From IMG/VR virus record IMGVR_UViG_3300024062_000087, positions 1 through 20,395 of that record: a stretch of DNA of 20,395 nt; one strand, written 5' to 3'. The DNA comes from a virus. A program made the position numbers and the translations under genes. Below, piece by piece: positions 1-5,956 of the stretch. The notes under the pieces were generated by a model. That model was not told the origin of the DNA. It did no database searches and was given only the letters and a program-made list of their open reading frames with translations. Position 1 is the first letter of the stretch, and every line of letters begins with the position of its first letter.

Positions 1-65
1 ATCTCTAATGTGCGAATAAGCTGGACGATTACGAGGAAGGGACTTGGAATCCGCACATTAGAGAT
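1..65. repeat. Terminal inverted repeat, 14-bp arms
   Basis: Positions 1-14 are the exact reverse complement of positions 52-65, with 37 bases between them. The left arm carries an in-frame stop just before the conserved tail-fibre motif. The position at the very first base suggests a fold-back chimera at a contig end rather than a biological element. Confidence 0.7.
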
Positions 66-410
66 GATAATGGGGTAGTCGTATCCTGTACAGGGCAAGG
101 TAAGTATACAAGGGTGGGCAATACAGTGTACTTACAGATAGCAATCTATGCAAATGGAGTTACTGGGGGTAACTTTGCTGGTAATCCTTATATTCTCCTA
201 CCATTTAGCACTCCCTCTGGATCAAGTGAATCTGGCTTTATACCACATTATACCAATGGTATTGGCTCTATAGTAGCTGGGTACTCTAGTGGCGGGCAAA
301 GTAAAATATTCCTATCGACTGCAATTGAGGCTCTAGGTTCTTTAGCAACAGGAGGTTCTTACGGGGGAAGTGTTCGTATTTACGGTGATTTAACAACTAG
401 AGCAGCATAA
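15..410 (+). CDS. Tail fibre/spike protein, C-terminal part (5' truncated)
   Basis: This is the C-terminal ~131 residues of a receptor-binding tail fibre. Near the edge the frame reads KLDDYEEGTWNP. The LDDYEEGTW-P signature introduces a beta-rich terminal domain found in many phage tail fibres and spikes. The rest is glycine-, serine- and tyrosine-rich, as expected for a trimeric beta structure, and ends in VRIYGDLTTRAA before the stop at 408-410. A GTG at 114 could be read as a start, but it would cut through the conserved domain, so I treat the gene as running in from the left. An in-frame TAA at 6-8 lies inside a suspicious inverted repeat (1-14 against 52-65) and may be artefactual, so the feature is drawn from 15. 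The fibre role is inferred from the motif and from the tail genes beside it. Confidence 0.75.
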   Translation, partial: NKLDDYEEGTWNPHIRDDNGVVVSCTGQGKYTRVGNTVYLQIAIYANGVTGGNFAGNPYILLPFSTPSGSSESGFIPHYTNGIGSIVAGYSSGGQSKIFLSTAIEALGSLATGGSYGGSVRIYGDLTTRAA

Positions 411-420
411 CAACCAATAC

Positions 421-438
421 GCCTAGTGGATTCTAGGC
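421..438 (+). other. Small intergenic hairpin
   Basis: GCCTAG (421-426) and CTAGGC (433-438) form a perfect 6-bp stem with a 6-base loop, just after the tail fibre stop and before the next ribosome binding site. No T tract follows, so it does not look like an intrinsic terminator. It could be an RNA processing or stability element. Confidence 0.35.
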
Positions 439-460
439 ACAGACCAAAAGGTATTAAAAA

Positions 461-736
461 ATGACAACACTTACAAAAGAAGTAGTAGTAGACAAGATCG
501 AAGTGCTTGAGAACGGCTCAGTACAAGTACGCACAGCAACCCGTGTGCTTGAAGATGGCGTAGTGCTATCCAGCTCATACCACAGACACGTATGTATGCC
601 AGACCATGATTGCTGTGATGAAGATGCCAAGGTAGCGGCTATCTGCGCTGCGGTACACACACCCGAAGTCAAGGCGGCTTATGCAGCAATGCAGGCAGAA
701 CAAGAAGCTGAAATGGCTCCACAGGAGGCAGAATAA
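461..736 (+). CDS. Small conserved phage protein next to the tail fibre, function unknown
   Basis: This 91-residue acidic protein begins MTTLTKEVVVDKIEVLENG. It has an N-terminal beta-like segment with alternating Val/Ile and charged residues, a central His/Cys patch (HRHVCMPDHDCCDED, about residues 42-56), and an alanine/glutamate-rich helical C-terminus. The general layout, 'TLTKE..vdkIEV.eng.vqVR.atrvleDG', resembles small proteins often seen beside tail fibre genes in environmental phages, but I know no established function. AAAGG at 447-451 provides a ribosome binding site with good spacing. The His/Cys cluster might bind metal, which is speculative. It may help fibre folding or assembly, judged only from position. 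Confidence 0.75.
   Translation: MTTLTKEVVVDKIEVLENGSVQVRTATRVLEDGVVLSSSYHRHVCMPDHDCCDEDAKVAAICAAVHTPEVKAAYAAMQAEQEAEMAPQEAE
723..728 (+). promoter_or_regulatory. Strong ribosome binding site fixing the start at 738
   Basis: AGGAGG lies nine bases before the ATG at 738. It overlaps the end of the preceding coding region and rules out an in-frame start at 681 inside that gene. Confidence 0.8.
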
Positions 737-737
737 A

Positions 738-1055
738 ATGACTGACTTTAACTGGAAAATCAACAACCTTGAACGCTCTACAGCCGATGACTATGTGCTT
801 ACTGTCCACTATGGCGTAGACGCTACAGACGGTGAACACAGCCAAGGCGCTTATGGCACTGTTTCATTCAACCCTGAGACTATGCCAGCAAGCACAAACT
901 TTGATTCATTGACCGAAGAAACGGTATTGAGCTGGGTGTTCACTAAAGTCGAAAAGGACGTTGTGGAGTCTCAATTGGAGGCGGTGATTGCTGAACTGAA
1001 AGAACCTAAAGTTGTTGCCGGTATGCCTTGGGTTGTTGCTGAAACTGAAGTCTAA
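738..1055 (+). CDS. Small conserved phage protein, function unknown
   Basis: This 105-residue protein begins MTDFNWKINNLERSTADDY. An in-frame ATG at 681 would extend it into the previous gene, but a perfect AGGAGG nine bases before 738 makes 738 the better start, and only one base then separates it from the upstream stop. The N-terminal half (WKINNLERST..YVLTVHYGVDATDG..SQGAYGTVSF) looks like a small beta sheet. The C-terminal half is helical and ends in a tryptophan- and valine-rich tail (AGMPWVVAETEV). I recall similar short proteins next to tail fibre genes in marine phages, but no biochemical role. Its stop directly abuts the next ATG, so the two genes are probably translationally coupled. 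Confidence 0.75.
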   Translation: MTDFNWKINNLERSTADDYVLTVHYGVDATDGEHSQGAYGTVSFNPETMPASTNFDSLTEETVLSWVFTKVEKDVVESQLEAVIAELKEPKVVAGMPWVVAETEV

Positions 1056-1490
1056 ATGCTAATCGAGCTAGCGGCAGCCAATGCGGCCTTTGCTATTATC
1101 AAGAAAACTCTCTGTAATGGTAAAGAGTTGCTTGATGCTGGAGCCGCAGTTACTGACTACTTTGGAGCTTCCAGTGCCATTAACAAGGAGGTTGCGTCAA
1201 AGGGTAAGACTAACGCACTAGAGGCTTACCAAGCTCAACAGCAGTTAATGCGGCAAGAAGAAGAACTAAAGCAAATGCTCAACAAACAATCCATGATGGG
1301 CTATCACGACTTCTTACAGTTCAAGGCTCAGTTTGCCAGAGATCAGAAAGAGGTAGCTAAAGTTCAGGCTCGAAAGAAGTACCAACGTGCAGCGGCAATA
1401 GAAGAAAACATAACGATAGCCATCAAGGTTTTTGCTATACTAGCAGTAATACTTGCCACGCTATTCGGCGTGGCTATTTATTTGAGATGA
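1056..1490 (+). CDS. Membrane-anchored helical phage protein, function unknown
   Basis: The protein has 144 residues. It opens with a hydrophobic helix (MLIELAAANAAFAIIKKTL), followed by a glycine/alanine patch and a long charged helix rich in Gln, Glu and Lys (about residues 50-115) that is a likely coiled coil. One strong C-terminal transmembrane segment (about residues 118-142, ITIAIKVFAILAVILATLFG) ends in YLR. The start follows the previous stop directly, and the end overlaps the next gene in an ATGA. Related small proteins occur near tail genes in environmental phages. Possible roles are a lysis accessory such as an antiholin or spanin-like factor, or a membrane-associated assembly protein. 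The sequence does not decide between them. Confidence 0.75.
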   Translation: MLIELAAANAAFAIIKKTLCNGKELLDAGAAVTDYFGASSAINKEVASKGKTNALEAYQAQQQLMRQEEELKQMLNKQSMMGYHDFLQFKAQFARDQKEVAKVQARKKYQRAAAIEENITIAIKVFAILAVILATLFGVAIYLR

Positions 1491-1765
1491 ATATAATGGA
1501 TGAACAATGGCAGAATCGTATGGAAGCCAAGATGGATAAGATGGCAGATGCTATGGTCCAACTGGTAGCTATAGACACCAAGATTGACGGGTTGATTAGC
1601 CATAACAACACACAAGATAATCGTCTAAATAAACACTCGGAAGCCATTGATAACCACGCGGTCAAGCTGGCCACAGTCAGCAAATCAAGCGGCGCTAATG
1701 AGTGGTTTGTAAGATTATTAATTGCTGCACTGGTTACTGGTGTGGCATTTATGTTGAGAGGTTAA
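1487..1765 (+). CDS. XhlA-like coiled-coil protein with C-terminal membrane anchor
   Basis: This 92-residue protein has an N-terminal coiled coil (about residues 4-60; EAKMDKMADAMVQLVAIDTK and following), then a short linker and one transmembrane helix (about residues 73-90, WFVRLLIAALVTGVAFML) ending in RG. The layout matches the haemolysin XhlA family of phage membrane proteins, which act with holins in cell lysis in some Bacillus phages and occur widely in phages. The ATG at 1487 overlaps the upstream stop (ATGA); an alternative ATG lies at 1496. It pairs with the upstream membrane-anchored gene but is far from the endolysin and holin at 16.4-17.1 kb, so a lysis role is only a hypothesis. 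Confidence 0.75.
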   Translation: MNIMDEQWQNRMEAKMDKMADAMVQLVAIDTKIDGLISHNNTQDNRLNKHSEAIDNHAVKLATVSKSSGANEWFVRLLIAALVTGVAFMLRG

Positions 1766-1766
1766 A

Positions 1767-3248
1767 ATGCCCCTAATAGCATTAGATTTACCAGCAGGTG
1801 TATATAGAAACGGCACTGACTTGCAAGCAGCGGGTCGCTGGCATGACTCTAACCTAGTTCGATGGCATGACAAAACGTTACGGCCTATTGGTGGCTGGCG
1901 TACCCGTAGTGACACAGCAAGCTCGGCTAAGGTGCGTGGGCTTCATGCTTGGATTGATAATAGCTCAGATCGTTGGATTAGCGCGGGTAGTTTTGATAAG
2001 TTATACATCTATAGCGCCTCTGGGAGTCAGTACGATATCACGCCTGCTGGCCTAACCTCTGGTAATGAAGATGCTTTAAATCCAGTGGGTTATGGCAACT
2101 CATTCTATGGTCAAGAGTTCTTTGGTATAGCTCGACAAGAGGCAACAACCACTACGCCAGCGACAACATGGGCGTTGGATTCTTGGGGTGAGTACATGGT
2201 TGCTTGCTCCAGCTCAGACGGTAAGATTTACGAGTGGCAATTGGCTACTGGAACGCCTGCTGCTGTTATCACTAACGCGCCTACAGGGTGTCGCTCTATC
2301 GTAGTTACAGAGGAGCGCTTTCTAATTGCTCTTGGTGCTGGTGGTAATCCACGTAAGGTGCAATGGTCAGACCGTGAAGATAATACGACATGGACGCCTG
2401 CTGCAACTAACGAGGCAGGTGATTTAGAGCTGCAAACAAGTGGACGGATTCAATGTGGCGTTAAGGTTCAAAACCAAACACTTATTCTCACTGATACTGA
2501 TGCTCATGTTGCTACCTACAGCGGCCCGCCTTATGTATACGGTATCGAGCGCGTTGGTACGTCATGCGGTATCATCTCAGCTCAAGCAAAGGCCGTGGTT
2601 GATGTTGGTGCCTTATGGATGGGTCGTAGATCATTCTATGGTTATTCTGGTGGTGCTGTGACTGAGCTTGATTGTGATGTTGCTGACTACGTTTTCTCAG
2701 ACATTAACCTAAGCCAGATCAGTAAGGTCTGCGCTGTTCCTAATGCTAACTACGGTGAGATTTGGTGGTTCTATCCATCATCTAGCGCTAACGAGAATGA
2801 CCGCTATGTTGTCTTTAACTACAATGACCAGACGTGGGCTATCGGCACGATGGCAAGAACTGCGGGCATTGATTCGGGTGTATACCGCCAACCCATAATT
2901 GCCTCTGCTACAGACAAGAAGTTGTACGAGCATGAGATCGGATTCAATTACGATGGCATAGAGCCTTTTGCAGAGTCAGGGCCGATATCTATCGGTGATG
3001 GTGAGCGGGTAATGTCTGTAACTGAGATGATACCCGATGAGAAGACCCAAGGTGACGTTGACGCTACCTTCAAGACTCGATTCTACCCTAATGATGTAGA
3101 GAGGGCGTATGGGCCGTTTAATATGGCGAACCCTACTAGCCTCCGCTTCACTGGTCGACAGGTCAGACTACGCATTGAAGGGTCTAACGCTAATGATTGG
3201 CGTGTTGGCATTAACAGATTGGAAGTCAAGGCAGGTGGTAGACGATGA
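1767..3248 (+). CDS. P22 gp10-like tail / DNA stabilization protein
   Basis: This 493-residue protein starts MPLIALDLPAGVYRNGT and continues QAAGRWHDSNLVRWHDKTLRPIGGW. That opening ('..l..G.y.ngT..qa.grW.d.nlvRw..g.lrp.gGw') is typical of phage stabilization/tail proteins related to P22 gp10, which closes the portal after DNA packaging and joins the tail machine to it. The rest is beta-rich, with repeated Trp/Tyr/Gly blade-like segments (RWISAGSFDKLYIY, YEWQLATG, KVQWSDRED). The C-terminal domain (about residues 400-493) looks like a beta sandwich. GAGAGG at 1756-1761 supports the start. Its place among fibre and structural genes agrees with a tail hub. The family assignment is by pattern, not alignment. 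Confidence 0.75.
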   Translation: MPLIALDLPAGVYRNGTDLQAAGRWHDSNLVRWHDKTLRPIGGWRTRSDTASSAKVRGLHAWIDNSSDRWISAGSFDKLYIYSASGSQYDITPAGLTSGNEDALNPVGYGNSFYGQEFFGIARQEATTTTPATTWALDSWGEYMVACSSSDGKIYEWQLATGTPAAVITNAPTGCRSIVVTEERFLIALGAGGNPRKVQWSDREDNTTWTPAATNEAGDLELQTSGRIQCGVKVQNQTLILTDTDAHVATYSGPPYVYGIERVGTSCGIISAQAKAVVDVGALWMGRRSFYGYSGGAVTELDCDVADYVFSDINLSQISKVCAVPNANYGEIWWFYPSSSANENDRYVVFNYNDQTWAIGTMARTAGIDSGVYRQPIIASATDKKLYEHEIGFNYDGIEPFAESGPISIGDGERVMSVTEMIPDEKTQGDVDATFKTRFYPNDVERAYGPFNMANPTSLRFTGRQVRLRIEGSNANDWRVGINRLEVKAGGRR

Positions 3249-3910
3249 GCATTCTCGATCAGCCACCTAAGCTGATTAATGCTAATTGGCAGCAGTGGTC
3301 GCAGCGTGTATCTACATGGTTAGCACAGACCCGTAGTGCTTTACGTCACAAGGTTACTGGTGAATCAGCAGCAGAAGATGGTGTATTGCTATGGGATAGG
3401 GAGCATTCAGAGCCTGCTATATCTATTGATGGAAGGTATGTACCCTTAGTCATTGAAGGTGGGTATGGCGCGTTTATTAGAACTACAGACGTAATCCCAT
3501 CCGCTATCAACACAGCGGAAGTTGTTACGCTAGACTCTAACGGATTCTCAGACAGAATTGACTTTGGTACTCCATCATCAAGAATCGTGTTTGAAGATGC
3601 TGGTATATATACTCTAGCGTTTTCAGTACAGCTAACTTCACTAGGCGGTGCTGTAAAAACTGTATGGTTTTGGCCTAGAATTAATGGAGCTGATTCTGAG
3701 AATTCGACCGTTAAAGTGTCAATTAAAGATAATGCCACTACTACTGTGGTTAGTCGAACCCAAGTATTCCGAGTAAGCGCCAATGATTATCTAGAGATTT
3801 TCTGGGCAACTGATAACTTAAATCTGAAGCTAGAAGCGGTTCCAGCTACAGCGTTTGCACCAGCGGCCCCAAGCGTAATATTGACAGTAGCAAGAGTGCG
3901 TCAAGTATGA
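3245..3910 (+). CDS. Small fibre-like virion protein with possible jelly-roll C-terminus
   Basis: This 221-residue protein has an N-terminal segment with Trp/Gln-rich helices (INANWQQWSQRVSTWLAQTR), a likely virion-attachment part. A short beta segment follows, then from about residue 80 a beta-rich domain: FEDAGIYTLAFSVQLTS, TVWFWPRINGAD, STVKVSIKDN, VFRVSANDYLEIFWAT, SVILTVARVRQV. The pattern 'aG.Y.l.fs.ql.s' plus 'y.r.nG..' resembles C1q/TNF-like jelly-roll heads on phage head or tail fibres. The start overlaps the upstream stop in ATGA, and the stop overlaps the next start in the same way. The likely role is a fibre or decoration protein attached near the gp10-like hub. It could instead be a head fibre. 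Confidence 0.65.
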   Translation: MSILDQPPKLINANWQQWSQRVSTWLAQTRSALRHKVTGESAAEDGVLLWDREHSEPAISIDGRYVPLVIEGGYGAFIRTTDVIPSAINTAEVVTLDSNGFSDRIDFGTPSSRIVFEDAGIYTLAFSVQLTSLGGAVKTVWFWPRINGADSENSTVKVSIKDNATTTVVSRTQVFRVSANDYLEIFWATDNLNLKLEAVPATAFAPAAPSVILTVARVRQV

Positions 3911-4263
3911 ATGAGCTAGAGCGTTGTAGGCCGTGGATTGAAGCGGCCCTAGAGTACGGCGGCGGGACGCATATATACTCAGACATAGTAACGTCTATAG
4001 TTGAGGGTAAGATGCAATTATGGCCTGCTGAGAAGGCGTGTATTGTCACAGAGATCACCGTTTACCCTAGAAAGAAGGTGCTTCATGTATTCTTAGGTGG
4101 CGGTGAGCTAGGACAAATTTTAGATATGCACACAGATGTAGTACAATGGGCTAAGGATCAGGGCTGCGAGAGTCTTACTATGACAGGTCGCAGAGGCTGG
4201 ACAAAAGCATTAAAGAATGACGGCTGGAAAGAACAGCTCGTGTTATTAGAGAAGAGGTTTTAG
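3907..4263 (+). CDS. GNAT-like phage virion-associated protein
   Basis: The protein has 118 residues. The order of helix-strand elements (LERCRPWIEAALEYG..HIYSDIVTSIVEGKMQLWP, then CIVTEITVYPRKKVLHVFLGGG, then a helix with VVQWAKDQGCESLTMTGRRGW) recalls short GNAT-fold (acyl-CoA N-acyltransferase-like) proteins encoded in T7-like and other phage structural modules. The strand-turn 'HVFLGGGELGQ' sits where the acetyl-CoA loop of GNAT enzymes lies, and 'A...GC..l...GRrGW....k..Gw' is the typical tail of this phage group. Whether it is enzymatic is unknown; several relatives are virion components. ATGA overlaps the previous gene, and only two bases separate it from the next. Confidence 0.7.
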   Translation: MNELERCRPWIEAALEYGGGTHIYSDIVTSIVEGKMQLWPAEKACIVTEITVYPRKKVLHVFLGGGELGQILDMHTDVVQWAKDQGCESLTMTGRRGWTKALKNDGWKEQLVLLEKRF

Positions 4264-4265
4264 GT

Positions 4266-5945
4266 ATGTCTAAGGGTGGATCAACGACCAGTAAAACAGA
4301 GATTCCAGAGTGGTTGGAAAATGCTGCGATCGAGAATATAAATAAAGGTCGTGACGTATCCCAGATCGGGTATACTCCTTACTACGGCCCTGATGTTGCA
4401 GCTTTCTCACCGATGCAAACTCAATCCATGCAATCTACAGGTAATGCAGCTAGCGCCTTTGGATTAGCCCCACAAGGCTTTGATGCCATGGCGGGAATGC
4501 CACAGGCTCAAACATTTGCAGGCGGCGTACAAGGCTACTCTAGCGCACCACTCTACGAAGAGTCGCTAGCAACATTCAAAGAAAAGCGCCCTGCTCAGTA
4601 TAATGCAATCATGGGTATGTTTATTGACCCAATTACAGGCCAGCTAACCCAGCGCGATTACTCGGCTACTGATGAGCAGAAAGATCAAATGATTGATCGA
4701 ACGCCTACGGTAGCGCCTGACTACTCAATTAATATCAATAACCAAGCAACAGGCGGTTCTGGTACTGGTGGAGCTGGCGGCACAGGCACTGGTGGTGCAG
4801 GTGGTACAGCAGCAGGTGGTGCAGGTGGCTCTAACTGGGCTGACATAGATACAGACACTACAGGTTGGGTCGGTGATGCAACGGGTGGTGCAGGTGGTGC
4901 AGGTGGCGTGGGTGGCGTGGGTGGCGCTACCTATGACTCAATCTACAATCAAGCAGAGTACGGTGATTTAACTGGCGGCGAGACATTTACTGGCGATGAC
5001 GGCGAATATTACACGGTTGGCGGTGGCGAAGGTCAAGTAGATGCTGGTCTAGCTAACGCAGTAGTTGATGGTCAAGCGGCGGTAACGACCCCTTATAATA
5101 TGGGTAGCGTCACTGAGGTTGATGTATTTACAGGTGATGATGGCGGATTGTATGAAATCGGCGGCGGTGTTGGTCAAGTGGATGCTGGTCTAGCGGGTGC
5201 TGTGGGCACTGGTGCTTTGCCTGATAACTTACAGTACGGTGATTGGGAGCCAGAAGATTACTCTCTAGAGGGCGGATTACCTGCTGCTGATGCGCCTATT
5301 AATTTAGGTGGTGATTACGGCACAGACTACTCAGACCCTACTCAACCACCTGTTGACTCAAGTGGTGTAGTTGACCCACTAATGACAAGCGGGGAGGCGT
5401 TAGGAAATATAGCAACTACAGTTAGCCCAACATTAGGCTTGCTAGATACTATACTTGGTGACGATACGTTACCACCTGTAACAGAACTAGATAATTCTGA
5501 TGCGATTGGGGGCTTGCTAGACCCGCGAATTACTGCTAACCCAGATGCGGCTCGTGACCTAATGCTCCAGATGATTGTCGGTCTAGCAGATATGGATATG
5601 GCTTATGATATGAATAGGGACGGCACAATTGATATATCAGACATATCGGCGCTTAATCAGAATCAAATTGCTAACAATCCTAGCTCAGTACCACAGACTC
5701 AAATAACGCAAAATCAGCCTATCGTAGACCCTGTTATGGGTACGCAGGTGTCAATGGGTAATGGCGGTGTGCTAACCACTTCTGATGGTTCGCCTGTATA
5801 TACAGCACCACCTGTGGAGTCTCAGAGTCAGAAAAATACGAGAGTTGCTAGCGAGTTAGCGGCTGCTCAAGCATATCAAGATTTAATCAATAACCCACCT
5901 GTTTACACAAATACAGGGCGTACAGGTTATAACTTCGGTTTATAG
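4266..5945 (+). CDS. Glycine-rich virion protein with GGX tracts and a dockerin/EF-hand-like loop
   Basis: This 559-residue structural protein has four visible parts. The N-terminus (MSKGGSTTSKTEIPEWLENA) and following segment (GYTPYYGPDVAAFSPMQTQS) resemble the start of large podovirus virion proteins. Residues ~163-222 are glycine-rich with GGX runs. Two copies of a 27-residue acidic repeat lie at 240-266 and 287-313 (FTGDDG...GGG.GQVDAGLA.AV). A perfect calcium-loop pattern DMNRDGTIDISD spans residues 448-459, with ligands D448, N450, D452, T454, D456 and D459, as in dockerins and EF-hands. The composition suggests an extended, possibly calcium-stabilised virion protein. The exact role is unknown; neighbours suggest tail or ejection apparatus. 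No homologue with known function comes to mind. Confidence 0.7.
   Translation: MSKGGSTTSKTEIPEWLENAAIENINKGRDVSQIGYTPYYGPDVAAFSPMQTQSMQSTGNAASAFGLAPQGFDAMAGMPQAQTFAGGVQGYSSAPLYEESLATFKEKRPAQYNAIMGMFIDPITGQLTQRDYSATDEQKDQMIDRTPTVAPDYSININNQATGGSGTGGAGGTGTGGAGGTAAGGAGGSNWADIDTDTTGWVGDATGGAGGAGGVGGVGGATYDSIYNQAEYGDLTGGETFTGDDGEYYTVGGGEGQVDAGLANAVVDGQAAVTTPYNMGSVTEVDVFTGDDGGLYEIGGGVGQVDAGLAGAVGTGALPDNLQYGDWEPEDYSLEGGLPAADAPINLGGDYGTDYSDPTQPPVDSSGVVDPLMTSGEALGNIATTVSPTLGLLDTILGDDTLPPVTELDNSDAIGGLLDPRITANPDAARDLMLQMIVGLADMDMAYDMNRDGTIDISDISALNQNQIANNPSSVPQTQITQNQPIVDPVMGTQVSMGNGGVLTTSDGSPVYTAPPVESQSQKNTRVASELAAAQAYQDLINNPPVYTNTGRTGYNFGL
4752..4928 (+). repeat. Glycine-triplet coding repeats (GGX tracts)
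   Basis: GG-rich codons encode tracts such as GGAGGTGTGGAGG (from residue 163) and five successive GGX triplets at residues 207-221 (4884-4928). Many triplets share the near-identical 9-base unit GGTGGTGCA or GGTGGCGTG, which suggests growth by slippage. Confidence 0.75.
4983..5204 (+). repeat. Two-copy 81-base in-frame repeat
   Basis: Copies at 4983-5063 and 5124-5204 encode FTGDDG...VGGGEGQVDAGLANAV and FTGDDG...IGGGVGQVDAGLAGAV. Protein identity is clearly higher than in the flanks, pointing to an internal duplication. Confidence 0.75.
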
Positions 5946-5956
5946 AGGATAGGATT

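Noticed and set aside
114-410. Complete 98-residue gene starting at GTG 114
   Set aside because: The same frame continues upstream through the conserved LDDYEEGTWNP block, so the GTG is inside a longer fibre gene.
421-438. Hairpin as a terminator after the tail fibre
   Set aside because: No T tract follows the stem; kept only as a small hairpin.
681-737. Upstream start for the 738-1055 gene
   Set aside because: It would overlap the preceding gene by over 50 bases, while a perfect AGGAGG precedes 738.
3346-3783. 145-residue leftward frame opposite the fibre-like gene
   Set aside because: Shadow frame; composition is low-complexity Ser/Thr/Val and the rightward gene has coupled start and stop overlaps.
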